Source: Pseudomonadota bacterium (GTDB taxonomy: Bacteria > Pseudomonadota > Alphaproteobacteria > Rhizobiales > Rhizobiaceae). From it: DNA of 8,288 nucleotides. Position 1 is the first letter of the stretch. Each line of letters opens with the position of its first letter. The notes under the pieces were generated by a model that saw nothing but the letters and a program-made list of their open reading frames with translations, ran no database searches and was not told the DNA's origin. The stretch lies in contig JAEWOP010000223.1 of the NCBI GenBank assembly GCA_023399635.1, forward strand, positions 1 to 8,288, given 5' to 3'. Shown piece by piece: positions 1-7,400 of the stretch. The translations under genes and the position numbers were made by a program.

Positions 1-593
1 GTGAATACATGTTCAGGCTCGCGCAGCACCGCCATGAATCCCGGCGCCTGTTCGAAAAGATTGCGCAGGTACTCCCGCTCCTCCCCCAGAACCCTGTTTT
101 GACCTTGAACGGCATCGGCCCGACGAAGTAGATCCGTCTGCATCTTCCAGTCATTGTCGCTATTGCCCTGACGCAGCATCTGGAGCTCGGTGACGTCGAC
201 CGTGTGCTGAAGAATGAAGCTTACCCGGCCTTCGGCATCCTTGATGGGTGTATGAGTTGCGCTCCAGTAGCGGTTCTGCATCACGCCATCAGCCCCTGCG
301 ATCGGATAAGGGATCAATGGCAGGTGATCGACAGTTCCTGTTTCCAGAACTTTGGCGAAGGACTGGCGAAGCATTTTTCCAGGTATGCTCTCCGGGTCGC
401 TGGGAAACACCTCGAACATGTACTGCCCGATAATTTCGTGCTCGCTTCGGGCAGTTGCCGCAAGGTAGGCATTATTTGCCCCCACCATACGCAAATCCCG
501 GTCCATCAGGACGTAAGGATTGGGTGAAAGGTTGAACAACTCGTTGATGTTGATGTTGGATAGCCCAGTCCGCCGAAACATACCCATTCCCAT
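1..593 (-). CDS. PAS-domain sensor protein, probable histidine kinase (N-terminal part, cut by window edge)
   Basis: Reading the minus strand from the ATG at 593 gives an open frame of 197 codons that leaves the window at base 1. Residues about 18-137 form a PAS fold: a segment containing LFNLSPNPYVLMDRDLRMV, then a core with YWSATHTPI and the typical C-cap DVTEL (133-137). A polar, probably helical linker follows. From about residue 172 a second PAS domain begins, with LFEQAPGFMAVLREPEHVF, a form familiar from rhizobial HWE/HisKA_2-type sensor kinases. No membrane segment is seen in this part, so a soluble sensor is likely. The kinase domain lies outside the window, so the kinase call is inference; a PAS-containing cyclase or other regulator is possible. 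Three in-frame ATGs lie close together (593, 587, 581); the one at 581 has GGGA six bases upstream and may be the true start. It is transcribed away from the DUF982 gene and glycogen operon. Confidence 0.8.
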   Translation of the reverse strand, partial: MGMGMFRRTGLSNININELFNLSPNPYVLMDRDLRMVGANNAYLAATARSEHEIIGQYMFEVFPSDPESIPGKMLRQSFAKVLETGTVDHLPLIPYPIAGADGVMQNRYWSATHTPIKDAEGRVSFILQHTVDVTELQMLRQGNSDNDWKMQTDLLRRADAVQGQNRVLGEEREYLRNLFEQAPGFMAVLREPEHVF

Positions 594-594
594 G

Positions 595-606
595 CCGCAA
601 TTGCGG
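595..606. repeat. perfect 12-bp palindrome at the PAS sensor start
   Basis: CCGCAATTGCGG is a perfect palindrome lying between the candidate -10 box and the first ATG of the minus-strand sensor gene, on the predicted transcription start. A second CAATTG core flanked by CCG on one side lies at 635-640, on the candidate -35 box. The placement suits a regulator site, but no binding protein can be named. Confidence 0.35.
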
Positions 607-609
607 TTT

Positions 610-637
610 GTTATAAAGCTTCTGCTGTCAATGACAA
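610..637 (-). promoter_or_regulatory. candidate sigma70-type promoter for the PAS sensor gene
   Basis: On the minus strand TTGTCA (637-632) is followed, after 16 bases, by TATAAC (615-610). Both boxes are close to the housekeeping consensus with acceptable spacing. Transcription would start near 603, about 10-22 bases before the candidate start codons. A TTGACA at 631-626 lies too close to the TATAAC to be its partner. This is pattern matching only. Confidence 0.4.
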
Positions 638-890
638 TTGCCGCAGGAAGTTGTCGGTTGAGCAGAGCTTACCGGAGATCATGAGGGGCCGATGCCTCCC
701 TCTTCCCACTGTCGTTTTCCATTTACCGAGCCATTTTTCCGTCTTCTCCCGATCTGCCGCGGCACTTGCAGCCGACGGGTTAGAAACGCTAGGCCCATGA
801 GACACCCGTGATACACTCCACAAGGCGGATCTCCTGCCTTTCCTGGAGGTTGGAGGCCGCAGCCCTTCGGGCATTGCTTGGGATACCATG

Positions 891-897
891 GGAGGAG
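891..897 (+). promoter_or_regulatory. strong ribosome binding site deciding the DUF982 start
   Basis: GGAGGAG ends three bases before the ATG at 901; its GGAGG core lies five bases from the start. This near-perfect Shine-Dalgarno makes 901 the start rather than the upstream in-frame ATG at 808, whose extra 31 residues do not look like DUF982 sequence. Confidence 0.8.
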
Positions 898-900
898 AAC

Positions 901-1122
901 ATGCATAATGAGATTTGGCAGCAACCGGTGAGGACACGGTCCGAAGCGGTAAAGAGCACCTTCGAAGCGATCGATTTCCTTGATCATCACTGGCCAAACA
1001 TCAAAGGACCGCGGTTTATCACCGCCCGCTTCGCCTGCCTCGCAGCCCTGGACGGACGCGAATCTGCAGAGGTGGCGCGAGCAAGATTCGAAGAGGCCGT
1101 CGCTGAAGCGCAGCTGAATTGA
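901..1122 (+). CDS. DUF982 family small protein
   Basis: This 73-residue protein has the DUF982 pattern: an N-terminal tryptophan with Pro-Val (W6, P9-V10), an acidic helix ending in a WP pair (W31-P32), an aromatic-Ala-Cys segment (F39 to C46) and a C-terminal helix with AR..FEEA (A59 to A66). Its length is typical of the family. No signal peptide or membrane segment is visible. DUF982 proteins are small, mostly found in Rhizobiales and often present in many copies per genome; their function is unknown to me. The gene ends 84 bases upstream of glgE on the same strand. Read-through into the glycogen operon is possible, but the strong promoter-like element between them suggests separate transcription. 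Base use does not stand out from the neighbours. Confidence 0.8.
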   Translation: MHNEIWQQPVRTRSEAVKSTFEAIDFLDHHWPNIKGPRFITARFACLAALDGRESAEVARARFEEAVAEAQLN

Positions 1123-1130
1123 GAGCTGCG
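1109..1130. repeat. 7-bp stem-loop over the DUF982 stop codon
   Basis: CGCAGCT (1109-1115) and AGCTGCG (1124-1130) form a perfect inverted repeat around an 8-base loop that contains the TGA stop (1120-1122). No run of T follows, so it is at best a weak or factor-dependent transcript end. A competing AGAGC/GCTCT pairing exists at 1122-1140. Confidence 0.3.
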
Positions 1131-1150
1131 GAGGTGCTCTAAAAGCATCT

Positions 1151-1175
1151 GGAACAAGCTGGGAGCCCGACCGTT
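1151..1175 (+). promoter_or_regulatory. candidate EcfG (general stress sigma factor) promoter of the glgE-treS-glgB operon
   Basis: GGAAC (1151-1155) is followed after exactly 16 bases by CGTT (1172-1175). GGAAC-N16/17-CGTT is the established recognition pattern of EcfG-type sigma factors (RpoE2, SigT) that run the general stress response of alphaproteobacteria. The element lies 31 bases before the glgE ATG, so transcription would start near 1182 with a leader of about 25 bases. Trehalose and glucan metabolism is a plausible member of that regulon. The sequence match is seen directly; its use is inferred. Confidence 0.65.
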
Positions 1176-1203
1176 AAGCCCCGAACGCTAACGTAGGGCT
1201 CCC
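1161..1203. repeat. nested inverted repeat across the promoter and ribosome site of glgE
   Basis: GGGAGCCC (1161-1168) pairs perfectly with GGGCTCCC (1196-1203). Inside it CGTTA (1172-1176) pairs with TAACG (1189-1193), leaving a 12-base loop and a small 3/2-base internal loop. The right arm includes most of the likely glgE Shine-Dalgarno AGGG (1195-1198), and the left arm covers the promoter spacer and the CGTT box. An RNA starting upstream could fold and hide the ribosome site. An RNA starting near 1182 would lack the left arm. Confidence 0.5.
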
Positions 1204-1206
1204 GCT

Positions 1207-4200
1207 ATGAATTCCCTTTCAAGGTTCGATGCGCCAGTCTCACGAGTGACGCAGTCGCCAAGGATCTATTACGTCCACCCCTTGCAACTGAATGGGCTCG
1301 ACGCCTGGCGAGAAACCTTCCGCCACGCATCGAGCCTCGGCTTCAACACCGTTCTGACAGCGCCCATCTTCAAACGCGGCAAGCAGACGAGCGTCTTTGT
1401 CAGCAGCGACTTCGACCGTGTTGACCCGGCGCTGGGGCTTGGTGAAGACGTCGCCGCCGTATCGCGCGCTCTCTCCGATGCAGCGGCGGAACACAACATC
1501 TCGTTGATGCTCGATCTCGTCATTGATCGTGTTGCGGCCAGCGACCGCGAAGGGGCCCATATCACCTCCGATCCGCGCATTGCACCCGACGAAAGCTGCA
1601 GCCTGGCGCTAGACTTGTCTCCAAGCGACCAAACATACCACCATCTTGAAGAATGGCGCGCCCGGTTAGCACGGCTCATCAAGAATGGTGTCGCTGGCTT
1701 CCGCTGCCTTGGTATCAATCGTGTCCCCGCCGAAGTCTGGAAGTCGCTGATTGGCCATTCTCGCGCCGAGAGAAGCGGACCACAATTCATTGCGTGGACC
1801 CCTGGCACCGACTTCGGCAGTCGCCGCGCTTTGCAAGGTGCGGGTTTCGACGGCAGCTTCTCCTCCTTGGCATGGTGGAACCTGGAAGACAGCTGGCTGC
1901 CCGAAGAGCATCTGATCCAGCGTTCGCTCGGCTATCAGGTCGCTTTCCCGGAAGCGCCCTTCGGTAAACGTCTCGCGCATGGGACCGAGAGCTGTGAGGT
2001 ACTGGAGCGGCGAGCGCTTCGCGCACTGAAGCTTTCTGCCTCTCTCGGGGGCGGCCTGATGATCCCCATGGGCTGCGAGTTCGGAGCATCGATGCCGCTC
2101 GACCAAATGAGTGGCGACGGACTGGGCCTGGCCGGCCTACGTGATCAATCAGCCTTTGATATCTCAGGTGAGATACGGGCAACCAACGAGCATCTGCATC
2201 AGAGCCACGAGGACTTTGACCGCGGTCCGTTCACCCTGATTGCCGGCAGCAACAGCTCAACGGTAGCGATCCTGCAGTCGGATCGCGAAGATCTGCGCGT
2301 GTCGCAGAAGGTTCGAGCCATCCTCGTCAACCGTGACCTTCGGCAGAGTGCAGCAGCGCCTTTGAACGCCATCCAGCAGGTTGCCTCGGCTTTCCTTCCA
2401 CTGACAGGAAACGATGGCGCATCAGCACCTCGGTTGAAGCCTGGAGAGGTTCGCGTCCTTGAAGGACGCGTCTCCGATCCCATTCAGTCCCCCTCACCTC
2501 TTCCTGACCTTGCGCTTGCGGCTGCCGCACCTCGGCTGGCGATCGAAAACATCACTCCCGCTGTCGATGACGGCCGTTTTGCCGTGAAGCGGGTCGTTGG
2601 TGAAACCATTCGTGTCGAGGCTGACATCTTCGGCGACGGGCATGATCCTCTGGCAGCAGCTCTTCTTTGGCGTGCAGCTGACGAGACGGAGTGGCAGGAA
2701 GTGCGCATGCAACTGTTCGAAAACGACCGGTGGCAGGCGGAGTTCACACCTCGCAGAATGGGACGGCATGAATATGCCGTGGAGGCCTGGAAGAACCTGT
2801 TTGCGATCTTCCGTTACGAGATTGTGAAGAAGCACGACGCACGTCTCGATCTCAGACTGGAACTCCAGGAAGGAGCCAACCTCATCGCATCGGCGCTGGA
2901 AGGCAGCGCCGGCGATCTGAAGGCCGATCTCCAGCGCATTCTTGATGAACTTCGCAAAGCGCCAGAGTCCAGACAGATCGAGCTCCTCCTCGACCCCACG
3001 ACGTCGGAACTGATGGCAAAGGCTGACCGCCGTCCGTTTCGCATCCGCTCCCAGTTGATGCCGCTTGAAGCAGAACGGATTGGAGCCAGTTTCGCCAGCT
3101 GGTACGAGCTCTTTCCCCGGTCCCAGAGTGGCGATCCTAATCGCCACGGGACGTTCGACGACGTGATCAAGCGCCTCCCGGCCATTCGGGAGATGGGTTT
3201 TGACGTGGTCTATTTCCCACCCATCCATCCGATCGGCAGCACGAACCGCAAAGGCCGCAACAACAGCTTGAAAGCGGCCCCCGGCGATCCGGGCAGCCCC
3301 TATGCCATTGGTTCCAAGGATGGCGGCCATGAGGCCATTCATCCGGAGCTGGGTAATTTCGACGACTTCCATCGGCTGGTCGCCGCGGCTCACGACCAGG
3401 GAATGGAGATCGCGCTGGACCTCGCCATCCAGGCCTCACCGGACCATCCATGGTTGAAGCAGCATCCGGGCTGGTTCGACTGGCGTCCGGACGGCACGAT
3501 CCGCTACGCGGAGAACCCGCCAAAGAAGTACGAGGACATCGTCAACGTAGACTTCTACGCAAAAGACGCCATTCCATCGCTTTGGCAAGAACTGCGGGAC
3601 ATTGTTCAGATGTGGGTCGACCAGGGCGTCAAGCTCTTTCGCGTCGACAATCCCCACACCAAGCCTTTCCCCTTCTGGGAGTGGATGATCGCCGACATAC
3701 GCTCACGCCATCCGGATGTCATCTTCCTTTCAGAAGCCTTCACCAAGCCGAAGGTGATGTACCGCCTCGCGAAGATCGGCTTCTCGCAGTCCTACACCTA
3801 TTTCACCTGGCGCAACGCCAAATGGGAACTCGAGCAGTACATGCGCGAGATCACCACTGAGGCGCCGAAGGAATTCTTTCGCCCGCATTTCTTCGTCAAT
3901 ACGCACGACATCAATCCCGACTTCCTGCAGAACGCACCGCGCCCCGCCTATGTCATCCGCGCTGCCCTCGCTGCGACGCTTTCTGGGCTTTGGGGTGTGT
4001 ATAACGGGTTTGAGCTGTGCGAAGGCCGTCCCGACGCCAAGCGCAAGGAATATGCCGACAGCGAGAAGTACGAGATCCGCGCCTGGGACTGGGATCGCCC
4101 GGGCAATATCAAGCACGAGATCGGTCTGCTCAACCGGATCCGTAAGGAGAACCCGGCTCTCCACACCCATCTCGGCCTGACGCTACTGACCGCGTGGAAT

Positions 4201-4449
4201 GACAATGTCCTGTTCTTCGAAAAAGCCAGCCCGGGCCGCGAGAACGTGCTGCTGATCGCGATCAGCCTGGACCCTTACAACGCACAGGAGGCGGACGTCG
4301 AAATCCCGCTCTGGTCTTGGAACCTGCCTGACCATGGATCGCTTTCCATGGAGGACCTGATCACGGGCAACAAATTCACCTGGACTGGCAAATGGCAGCG
4401 CCTTCGGCTGGACGCTGGAATGCCGTTCGCCGTCTGGCGTGTGAGATAA
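1207..4449 (+). CDS. glgE: alpha-1,4-glucan:maltose-1-phosphate maltosyltransferase with extra degenerate GH13 N-terminal region
   Basis: GlgE transfers maltosyl units from maltose 1-phosphate to the non-reducing end of alpha-1,4-glucan in the cytoplasm. The C-terminal two thirds is standard GlgE. A Pro/Ala-rich linker (about 423-441) is followed by the GlgE N/S domain (about 442-620, with VDDGRFAVKRVVGE). The GH13_3 barrel starts near 627 and includes FASWYELFPRS, FRVDNPHTKP with nucleophile D814, FLSEAF with acid/base E843, and NTHDINPD with D901. The 29-residue spacing from nucleophile to acid/base matches Streptomyces GlgE1 (D394/E423). A C-terminal beta domain ends the protein. At 1080 residues it is about 400 longer than actinobacterial GlgE (about 660-700). 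Residues about 18-395 look like a second GH13 barrel whose catalytic positions are lost (GFRCLG with L168 at the nucleophile site). AGGG at 1195-1198 supports the ATG at 1207. It is first in the operon; treS-mak follows after 11 bases. Confidence 0.93.
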   Translation: MNSLSRFDAPVSRVTQSPRIYYVHPLQLNGLDAWRETFRHASSLGFNTVLTAPIFKRGKQTSVFVSSDFDRVDPALGLGEDVAAVSRALSDAAAEHNISLMLDLVIDRVAASDREGAHITSDPRIAPDESCSLALDLSPSDQTYHHLEEWRARLARLIKNGVAGFRCLGINRVPAEVWKSLIGHSRAERSGPQFIAWTPGTDFGSRRALQGAGFDGSFSSLAWWNLEDSWLPEEHLIQRSLGYQVAFPEAPFGKRLAHGTESCEVLERRALRALKLSASLGGGLMIPMGCEFGASMPLDQMSGDGLGLAGLRDQSAFDISGEIRATNEHLHQSHEDFDRGPFTLIAGSNSSTVAILQSDREDLRVSQKVRAILVNRDLRQSAAAPLNAIQQVASAFLPLTGNDGASAPRLKPGEVRVLEGRVSDPIQSPSPLPDLALAAAAPRLAIENITPAVDDGRFAVKRVVGETIRVEADIFGDGHDPLAAALLWRAADETEWQEVRMQLFENDRWQAEFTPRRMGRHEYAVEAWKNLFAIFRYEIVKKHDARLDLRLELQEGANLIASALEGSAGDLKADLQRILDELRKAPESRQIELLLDPTTSELMAKADRRPFRIRSQLMPLEAERIGASFASWYELFPRSQSGDPNRHGTFDDVIKRLPAIREMGFDVVYFPPIHPIGSTNRKGRNNSLKAAPGDPGSPYAIGSKDGGHEAIHPELGNFDDFHRLVAAAHDQGMEIALDLAIQASPDHPWLKQHPGWFDWRPDGTIRYAENPPKKYEDIVNVDFYAKDAIPSLWQELRDIVQMWVDQGVKLFRVDNPHTKPFPFWEWMIADIRSRHPDVIFLSEAFTKPKVMYRLAKIGFSQSYTYFTWRNAKWELEQYMREITTEAPKEFFRPHFFVNTHDINPDFLQNAPRPAYVIRAALAATLSGLWGVYNGFELCEGRPDAKRKEYADSEKYEIRAWDWDRPGNIKHEIGLLNRIRKENPALHTHLGLTLLTAWNDNVLFFEKASPGRENVLLIAISLDPYNAQEADVEIPLWSWNLPDHGSLSMEDLITGNKFTWTGKWQRLRLDAGMPFAVWRVR

Positions 4450-4454
4450 GGGAG
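4450..4454 (+). promoter_or_regulatory. ribosome binding site deciding the treS-mak start
   Basis: GGGAG starts immediately after the glgE stop codon and lies six bases before the ATG at 4461. It supports that start over the in-frame ATG at 4392, which is inside glgE and would add 23 residues unlike any TreS N-terminus. Confidence 0.75.
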
Positions 4455-4460
4455 AACAGC

Positions 4461-7400
4461 ATGGATACCCTGCAGGCGCAGGCGCAGAACCAGACGGCAC
4501 AGGATCCGTTGTGGTACAAAGACGCGATCATCTACCAGCTACACATCAAGTCATTTTTCGATGCCAACGGCGATGGTATCGGCGACTTCAAGGGGCTTCA
4601 CGAGAAGCTTGATCACGTCGCCTCGCTGGGGGCAACGGCTATCTGGCTGTTGCCTTTCTTCCCTTCGCCCCGTCGTGACGATGGCTACGACATCGCCGAC
4701 TACGGCGACGTCAGCCCCGACTACGGAACGATCGACGAGTTCAGGGCCTTTGTTCAGGCGGCCCACGAGCGCGGCATCAAGGTGATCATCGAGCTGGTCA
4801 TCAACCACACATCCGATCAGCACCCATGGTTCCAGCGCGCGCGTCATGCGCCTCCGGGTTCTCCAGAACGCGACTTCTATGTCTGGTCTGATACGGACCA
4901 GAAGTTCCCCGAGACGCGCATCATCTTCCTCGACACCGAGAAGTCGAACTGGACATGGGATCCGGTAGCCGGTGCCTATTACTGGCACCGGTTCTATTCC
5001 CACCAGCCAGACCTCAACTTCGACAATCCCGCAGTTCTGGACGAACTGCTGCAGGTCATGCGTTTCTGGTTGGAAACCGGCATCGATGGGTTCCGCTTGG
5101 ACGCCATTCCTTACCTGATCGAGCGCGAAGGGACGATCAACGAGAACCTTCCCGAAACCCATGAGATCTTGAAGAAGATTCGCGCAGCGTTGGATTCCAC
5201 GCATCCGGGCAAGATGCTGCTGGCTGAGGCCAACCAGTGGCCAGAAGATACCAGCGAATATTTCGGCGATGGCGACGAATGCAACATGGCATTCCACTTC
5301 CCACTGATGCCGCGCATGTACATGGCGATCGCCAAGGAAGATCGTTTCCCCATCACCGATATCATGCGCCAGACGCCGGAGATCCCCGAAAACTGCCAAT
5401 GGGCAATCTTCCTGCGCAATCATGACGAACTGACGCTCGAAATGGTGACGGACGATGAGCGCGACTACCTCTGGAACACCTACGCGGCTGACCGTCGTGC
5501 TCGCATCAATCTGGGTATCCGCCGCCGATTGGCACCTCTGATGGAGCGTGACCGCCGCCGGATCGAATTGATGAACGCCCTTCTCCTCTCCATGCCGGGC
5601 ACGCCTGTGCTTTATTATGGCGACGAAATCGGCATGGGCGACAACATCTATCTCGGCGACCGCGATGGTGTGCGCACCCCGATGCAGTGGTCGCCGGACC
5701 GCAATGGTGGCTTTTCGAAAGCCGACCCGGCCAGGCTTGTGTTGCCGCCGATCATGGATCCGCTCTACGGCTATGAAGCACTGAACGTCGAAGCTCAGGC
5801 TGCGGACGCCCACTCGCTCCTCAACTGGACACGGCGCATGCTCTCGCTGCGGGGCAAGCACACAGCCTTCGGCCGAGGCAGCCTGCGTTTCCTGACGCCC
5901 GGCAACCGCAAGATCCTTGCTTATCTGCGCGAATACCAGGGCGAAACCATCCTGTGCGTCGCCAATCTGTCGCGGCTGCCGCAGGCGGTCGAACTGGATC
6001 TTTCCGAGTTCCAGGGGCGCGTCCCGATCGAGCTTACCGGGATGTCGCCGTTTCCGCCGATCGGCCAGCTGACCTATCTGATGACCATGCCCCCCTACGG
6101 CTTCTTCTGGTTCCAGCTGGTTGCCGAAGCCGACGGTCCGGCGTGGCGGACAGAGCCGCCGGAGCAGATGGCCGATCTGGTCACCACGGTCATCCGCCGG
6201 GATCTTTATGAGCTCGTTGAGGAGCCGCGTCTTGCCACGATCATGTCCCGGGAGATCCTGCCGGCTTATCTCTCGAAGCGCCGGTGGTTCGGCTCAAAGG
6301 GCGAGCATCTGCGAGGTGCAAGGCTCGTTGCGGCAACACCACTTCCGTTCGGTGGCAACATGTTGTTGGGCGAACTCGAAGCGGAACTTGATGGAAGAAC
6401 CGAAACCTACCTCCTTCCGCTTGCACCAGCTTGGGACGAAACACAGCCGCCCGCGCTGGCACAGCAGCTTGCTCTTGCGCGCCTTCGCCAGGGTCGACGC
6501 GTCGGCTATCTCACCGACGGCTTTGCGATCGACACAATGGCGCGTGCGATCATTCGAGCTTTGTGCGAGCGTTCGCAGATTTCCGGACGCAACGGAACCC
6601 TCGAATTCACCGGCACCGAGCAGCTCGACTGCGTGGGTATCACCGATGACATGCAGGTCCAGTGGCTTTCCGCCGAGCAGTCGAACAGCTCCTTGATCGT
6701 TGGCGACAAGGCCATGGTCAAGCTGATCCGCAAGATCTTTCCAGGCATCCACCCAGAAGTGGAAATGACCCGGTATCTGACAAAGGTCGGCTACCAAAAT
6801 ACCGCGCCCTTGTACGGTGAAGTGGCCCGAACGGCGCCGGATGGCCAGCGTTGTACGCTGATCATTGTTCAGGGTGCCATCCGCAACCAGGGCGATGCGT
6901 GGACGTGGATGCTCGGTAATCTGCGGCGTGGCATTGATGAGGTTCTGGTCGCCGGAGACGACGAAGATCTCGCAGCAGATCAGCTAAAGCCGCTTGTCGA
7001 TTTTGCCGGCACAGTCGGACAAAGGCTGGGCGAGCTCCATGTCGCGCTGGCGCAAGACACTGACGATCCAGATTTTCAACCGGTCGAGGCAAGTCAGGCT
7101 GATGTCCAGGCTTGGCAGCAATCAGTCGTGGAGCAGATCGAAGCAAGCCTGGACATCTTGCGCGACGAGAAGGTCAACCTGGAGCCTGAGATCGGCCTGC
7201 TCGTGCAGCCCCTTCTTGATCGCCGCGAGGAACTGCTAGCCTCGGTTGGCGCGCTGGCGAAGGCAGGTCTTGGCACGCTGATGACACGTCACCACGGAGA
7301 CTTCCATCTTGGCCAGATCCTGGTCGCCGAGAGTGACGCGTACCTGATAGACTTCGAGGGTGAGCCTGCACGAGACCTGGCGGAACGGCGTGCGAAATCC

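Larger units (their letters stand above)
594..900. other. divergent intergenic region without a convincing gene
   Basis: This 307-base stretch separates the minus-strand sensor gene from the plus-strand DUF982 gene. Its left end carries the candidate sensor promoter and palindrome. Positions 690-760 are pyrimidine-rich on the plus strand. Weak hairpins can be drawn at 683-702 (GAGGG/CCCTC) and around GCCCTTCGGGC near 861-871. Open frames crossing it on the minus strand lack family similarity and good ribosome sites. No clear -35/-10 pair or GGAAC element was found for the DUF982 gene. Confidence 0.5.

Noticed and set aside
626..631. TTGACA on the minus strand as -35 box for the sensor gene
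   Set aside because: Only 10 bases separate it from TATAAC, too short for a working sigma70 promoter; TTGTCA at 637-632 with a 16-base spacer fits better.
683..702. Hairpin GAGGG/CCCTC as a possible terminator
   Set aside because: The stem is short with a wobble pair and a large loop, and neither strand shows a following T run. It is also not placed at the end of a gene.
611..997. Minus-strand open frames of 103-128 residues in and beyond the intergenic region (611-997 and 679-990)
   Set aside because: They have low-complexity, Arg/Pro/Ser-rich translations with no family resemblance, overlap the DUF982 gene and its ribosome site, and overlap each other in different frames.
2494..3393. A 299-residue minus-strand open frame opposite glgE
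   Set aside because: It is antisense to conserved GlgE sequence, with no recognisable domain; regarded as a shadow frame.
4319..4343. GGAAC-N16-CGCT inside the 3' end of glgE, a near match to the EcfG promoter upstream of treS-mak
   Set aside because: It has one mismatch in the -10 box (CGCT for CGTT) and lies in conserved coding sequence. A chance match in GC-rich DNA is more likely than an internal promoter.
4551..5861. A 436-residue minus-strand open frame opposite treS
   Set aside because: It lies wholly antisense to a clearly conserved TreS catalytic domain. Its translation resembles no family I know and is a typical codon-bias shadow in GC-rich DNA.
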